A stretch of DNA of 18,163 nt, taken from NCBI GenBank assembly GCA_002179805.1, contig NAVB01000130.1, forward strand, positions 1 to 18,163, read 5' to 3'. The notes under the pieces were generated by a model. That model was not told the DNA's origin, ran no database searches, and saw only the letters and a list, made by a program, of their open reading frames with translations. The DNA is from Acanthamoeba lenticulata. Its lineage: Eukaryota > Discosea > Longamoebia > Acanthamoebidae. This document shows positions 18,101 through 18,163 of the stretch, in pieces; the first letter of the stretch is position 1; every line of letters starts with the position of its first letter. The position numbers and the translations under genes were made by a program.

Positions 18101-18163
18101 GTGCGGCAACTGTTCACTTCCGCTCCAGAGAGGAAGCGGCTCACGGTGGGTTTTTGGGGGGGG

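Noticed and set aside
1..18163. Mobile element, prophage, CRISPR or bacterial transfer
   Set aside because: There are no transposase, integrase or reverse-transcriptase motifs, no terminal repeats and no spaced direct-repeat array. All confident genes are spliced eukaryotic genes.

Overview
The window looks like a gene-dense piece of a GC-rich protist nuclear genome, most likely an amoebozoan of the Acanthamoeba type. This is inferred from compact intron-rich genes, about 39 short introns (mostly 57-115 bp), GC-rich codon third positions, AT-rich introns and spacers, and the protein families present. Nothing indicates bacterial, viral or mobile DNA: I see no operons, insertion sequences, CRISPR arrays, rRNA or tRNA.

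Layout. (1) 3-2498 (+): 3' part of a gene for a protein with a long Ser/Thr- and Arg/Lys-rich N-terminus, a coiled coil and a KCTD-type BTB/T1 domain. (2) 2657-3586 (+): a four-exon HAD phosphatase close to pseudouridine-5'-phosphatase (HDHD1/PUDP), with an apparent one-base frameshift in its last exon. (3) 3587-4604: 3' end, CCAAT-rich promoter region and a candidate 5'UTR intron. (4) 4605-10071 (+): a protein of about 1,640 residues with a low-complexity middle and a C-terminal region that I read as DUF3825. (5) 10145-11061 (+): a second, unrelated HAD hydrolase (FDLGGVL type). (6) 11062-11789: convergent intergenic stretch with splice-like signals on the minus strand. (7) 11790-13681 (-): a ten-exon PTEN orthologue with intact catalytic loop and C2 domain. 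(8) 13682-14707: divergent promoter region holding a strong inverted repeat. (9) 14708-16188 (+): six-exon TBC-domain RabGAP with both catalytic fingers. (10) 16677-18100 (+): ankyrin-repeat gene running off the window end.

No multi-gene pathway is encoded. PTEN and the RabGAP both act on membrane-trafficking and phosphoinositide signalling and share a divergent control region, but that may be coincidence. The most unusual signals are in RNA processing and in the DUF3825 gene. The 5' splice sites favour GTACG/GTGCG (20 of 39 introns), and four introns seem to use GC-AG boundaries, each supported by conserved protein sequence across the junction. The large DUF3825 protein carries conserved-looking blocks that I cannot assign. 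All exon structures were derived by hand from reading frame, splice signals and family resemblance.
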